From Actinomycetes bacterium (lineage in GTDB: Bacteria; Actinomycetota; Aquicultoria; CAJVYJ01; JAUVQD01): a stretch of 6,532 bases of DNA. The stretch covers positions 1-6,532 of the forward strand of contig DAOUYN010000051.1 of assembly GCA_030666075.1 (NCBI GenBank). The letters are read 5' to 3'. Positions within the stretch are counted from its first letter, which is position 1, and each line of letters opens with the position of its first letter. The position numbers and the translations under genes are program-made. The notes beneath the pieces are model-generated. The model was not told where the DNA came from. It made no database searches and saw nothing but the letters and a program-made list of their open reading frames with translations. Shown one piece after another: positions 5,328 through 6,532 of the stretch.

Positions 5328-6419
5328 CTAGCCGCTGAGGGCGGACTTCAGGTGGTCGGCGATGACCGCTTTGTTGCCCGAGAAGATGACACCTTGCTGG
5401 CGGTTGATGGTCAGCTTCACCGTCTCGCCCGGATTGAATACTGCGTGCGACGGCATCGTGCTGCGTATCATCCGCCCGGACGCCAGCTCGATGGTGTAGA
5501 GGTTCTCTTCCCCCAGGAATTGGCGGGCGGAGATCACTGAGTCGGCCGCCGAGTCCGTCGAGATGGCGATATCGTGCGGCCGGAGCATCACGTCTATGTC
5601 GGTCCCTCCGGTGAGCCCGGCCGGAGTCGGCCAGACGCCCAACTCGGTGGTTATCCCTTGCGGGCCGACCTCGCCGGGGAGGAAGTTTGCTTGGCCCATA
5701 AAGTTGGCCACGAACCGGGTCGCCGGACGATGGTAGACATCCTCCGGTGAGCCGACTTGCTCGAAACGTCCTTTATTCAGGACGACGAGGCGGTCGGCTA
5801 AGGCCAAGGCTTCCTGCTGATCATGGGTGACGAAGATAGCAGTCGTCCCGGCGCGTTTGAGTATCTGTCTGATCTCCTCCCGGACGCGCGCGCGTAAAAA
5901 GGCGTCGAGGTTCGAGAATGGTTCGTCGAGCAAGACTACCTTAGGTTCCGGAGCCAGGGCCCGGGCCAAAGCCACCCGCTGCTGCTCCCCGCCGGATAGT
6001 TCATGCGGATACCTCTGGTTGAATCCAACGAGTCCCACGAGGCGCAGCTTATCGGCGACTTTAGCATCGCGTTTGGCTTTCTCGATCTTGCCTAGACCAA
6101 AGCTGACATTCTGCTCGATGGTGAGATGCGGAAAGAGGGCGTAATCCTGGAACACTATTCCCACCGGGCGCCGTTCGGGCGGCACCCAGGAAGAACCGGC
6201 CACTTCCAACCCTTCAATCCGGATGGTGCCTTCGTCGGGCTCGATGAATCCGGCTATCAAGCGCAGGGTCGTCGTCTTCCCGCAGCCGCTCGGTCCGGAC
6301 AAGACCAATATCTCGCCTTGGGCCAGCTCGAGACACATGCCCTTGATAACGGTCGTATCAGTATCAAACGACTTGCTGATGCCTCTCAACGAGACAGCGC
6401 CTTCGCCGCTTTGGTTCAC
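5328..6419 (-). CDS. fbpC: ABC transporter ATP-binding protein, FbpC-type (probable ferric iron import)
   Basis: A 363-residue ATPase that would sit on the inner face of the membrane and power an importer. All nucleotide-binding motifs are intact: Walker A GPSGCGKTT (42-50), Q-loop Q91 in VFQDYALFPHL, signature LSGGEQQRVALARAL (141-155), Walker B VVLLDEP (161-167) with D165/E166, D-loop SNLD (169-172) and switch H199. Residues from about 240 form a TOBE-type regulatory domain with LRPHD (279-283) and an FSGN ending like that of FbpC proteins. The PPERRPVGIVFQDYALFPHL stretch also points to the FbpC/PotA group. Iron is the best guess for substrate, but spermidine, phosphonate or other ligands of related importers are not excluded, because no binding protein is in view. 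The start codon is GTG (6419-6417), overlapping the upstream stop as GTGA, with AAGGGGG at a spacer of 7 nt. Length is normal for the family. Confidence 0.88.
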   Translation of the reverse strand: MNQSGEGAVSLRGISKSFDTDTTVIKGMCLELAQGEILVLSGPSGCGKTTTLRLIAGFIEPDEGTIRIEGLEVAGSSWVPPERRPVGIVFQDYALFPHLTIEQNVSFGLGKIEKAKRDAKVADKLRLVGLVGFNQRYPHELSGGEQQRVALARALAPEPKVVLLDEPFSNLDAFLRARVREEIRQILKRAGTTAIFVTHDQQEALALADRLVVLNKGRFEQVGSPEDVYHRPATRFVANFMGQANFLPGEVGPQGITTELGVWPTPAGLTGGTDIDVMLRPHDIAISTDSAADSVISARQFLGEENLYTIELASGRMIRSTMPSHAVFNPGETVKLTINRQQGVIFSGNKAVIADHLKSALSG

Positions 6420-6532
6420 GCCACTTCCCCCTTCACAGTCTCAATGGGCGCCGGGCGTTTGGGTTTCTGCTCGCGGACCCGCCGAGACTCTCGGATGAGG
6501 ATAGCAGCCGGAATCACTCCTGCCAAGACGAT
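6416..6532 (-). CDS. C-terminal end of a probable ABC transporter permease
   Basis: The last 38 codons of a gene entering from beyond the window, ending in TGA at 6418-6416. They encode a hydrophobic end of a membrane helix (IVLAGVIPAAILI) followed by a positively charged, probably cytoplasmic tail (RESRRVREQKPKRP). The stop overlaps the GTG start of the ATPase gene. A permease of FbpB type is the natural expectation for the gene just before an FbpC-type ATPase, and the helix plus basic tail agrees, but this fragment has no diagnostic motif of its own. Confidence 0.6.
   Translation of the reverse strand: MVLAGVIPAAILIRESRRVREQKPKRPAPIETVKGEVA

Noticed and set aside
1..6532. Mobile element, CRISPR array, tRNA or rRNA gene
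   Set aside because: I saw no transposase or integrase motifs, no direct repeats with regular spacing, and no tRNA or rRNA-like segments by eye.

Overview
This window reads as ordinary chromosomal coding DNA of moderately high GC from a bacterium, with no mobile element, CRISPR array or stable RNA gene visible. Two things hint at a deep-branching, probably anaerobic or microaerophilic, actinobacterial-type lineage. The first is a glyQ-glyS pair (two-subunit glycyl-tRNA synthetase) preceded by a T-box leader that appears to act on translation, a mode best known in Actinobacteria. The second is a set of rubredoxin- and iron-sulfur-rich redox proteins. The taxonomic placement is inference only.

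Layout. Positions 1-1102 (minus strand) carry the 5' end of glyS and the whole of glyQ, joined by an ATGA overlap. Positions about 1085-1269 (minus) hold the glyQS promoter and a compact T-box riboswitch. It has a consensus T-box, a UGGA bulge fitting tRNA-Gly, a candidate GGC specifier and a hairpin that buries the ribosome binding site. Positions 1294-2013 (plus) hold a divergent gene for a three-cluster iron-sulfur protein (CDGSH, 4Fe-4S-like, CDGSH). One base beyond its stop lies the end of a convergent minus-strand operon covering 2015-6532. Read in its own direction, this operon encodes the tail of a probable ABC permease, an FbpC-type (ferric iron family) ATPase, a thiamine-diphosphate pyruvate oxidase/acetolactate synthase-like enzyme with an N-terminal rubredoxin domain, and an FMN/3Fe-4S glutamate synthase-domain protein that also has an N-terminal rubredoxin domain.

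How the genes may work together. glyQS is a self-contained translation unit controlled by glycine tRNA charging. The minus-strand operon is tightly packed (GTGA overlap, 26-nt gap, ATGA overlap), so iron-type import and the two rubredoxin-fused enzymes are probably co-expressed. The most interesting idea is that the two enzymes form an electron-transfer pair: a 2-oxo-acid oxidase passes electrons through rubredoxin iron to an FMN/3Fe-4S glutamate synthase-like enzyme. The domain fusions are visible in the sequence; the electron path is a hypothesis.
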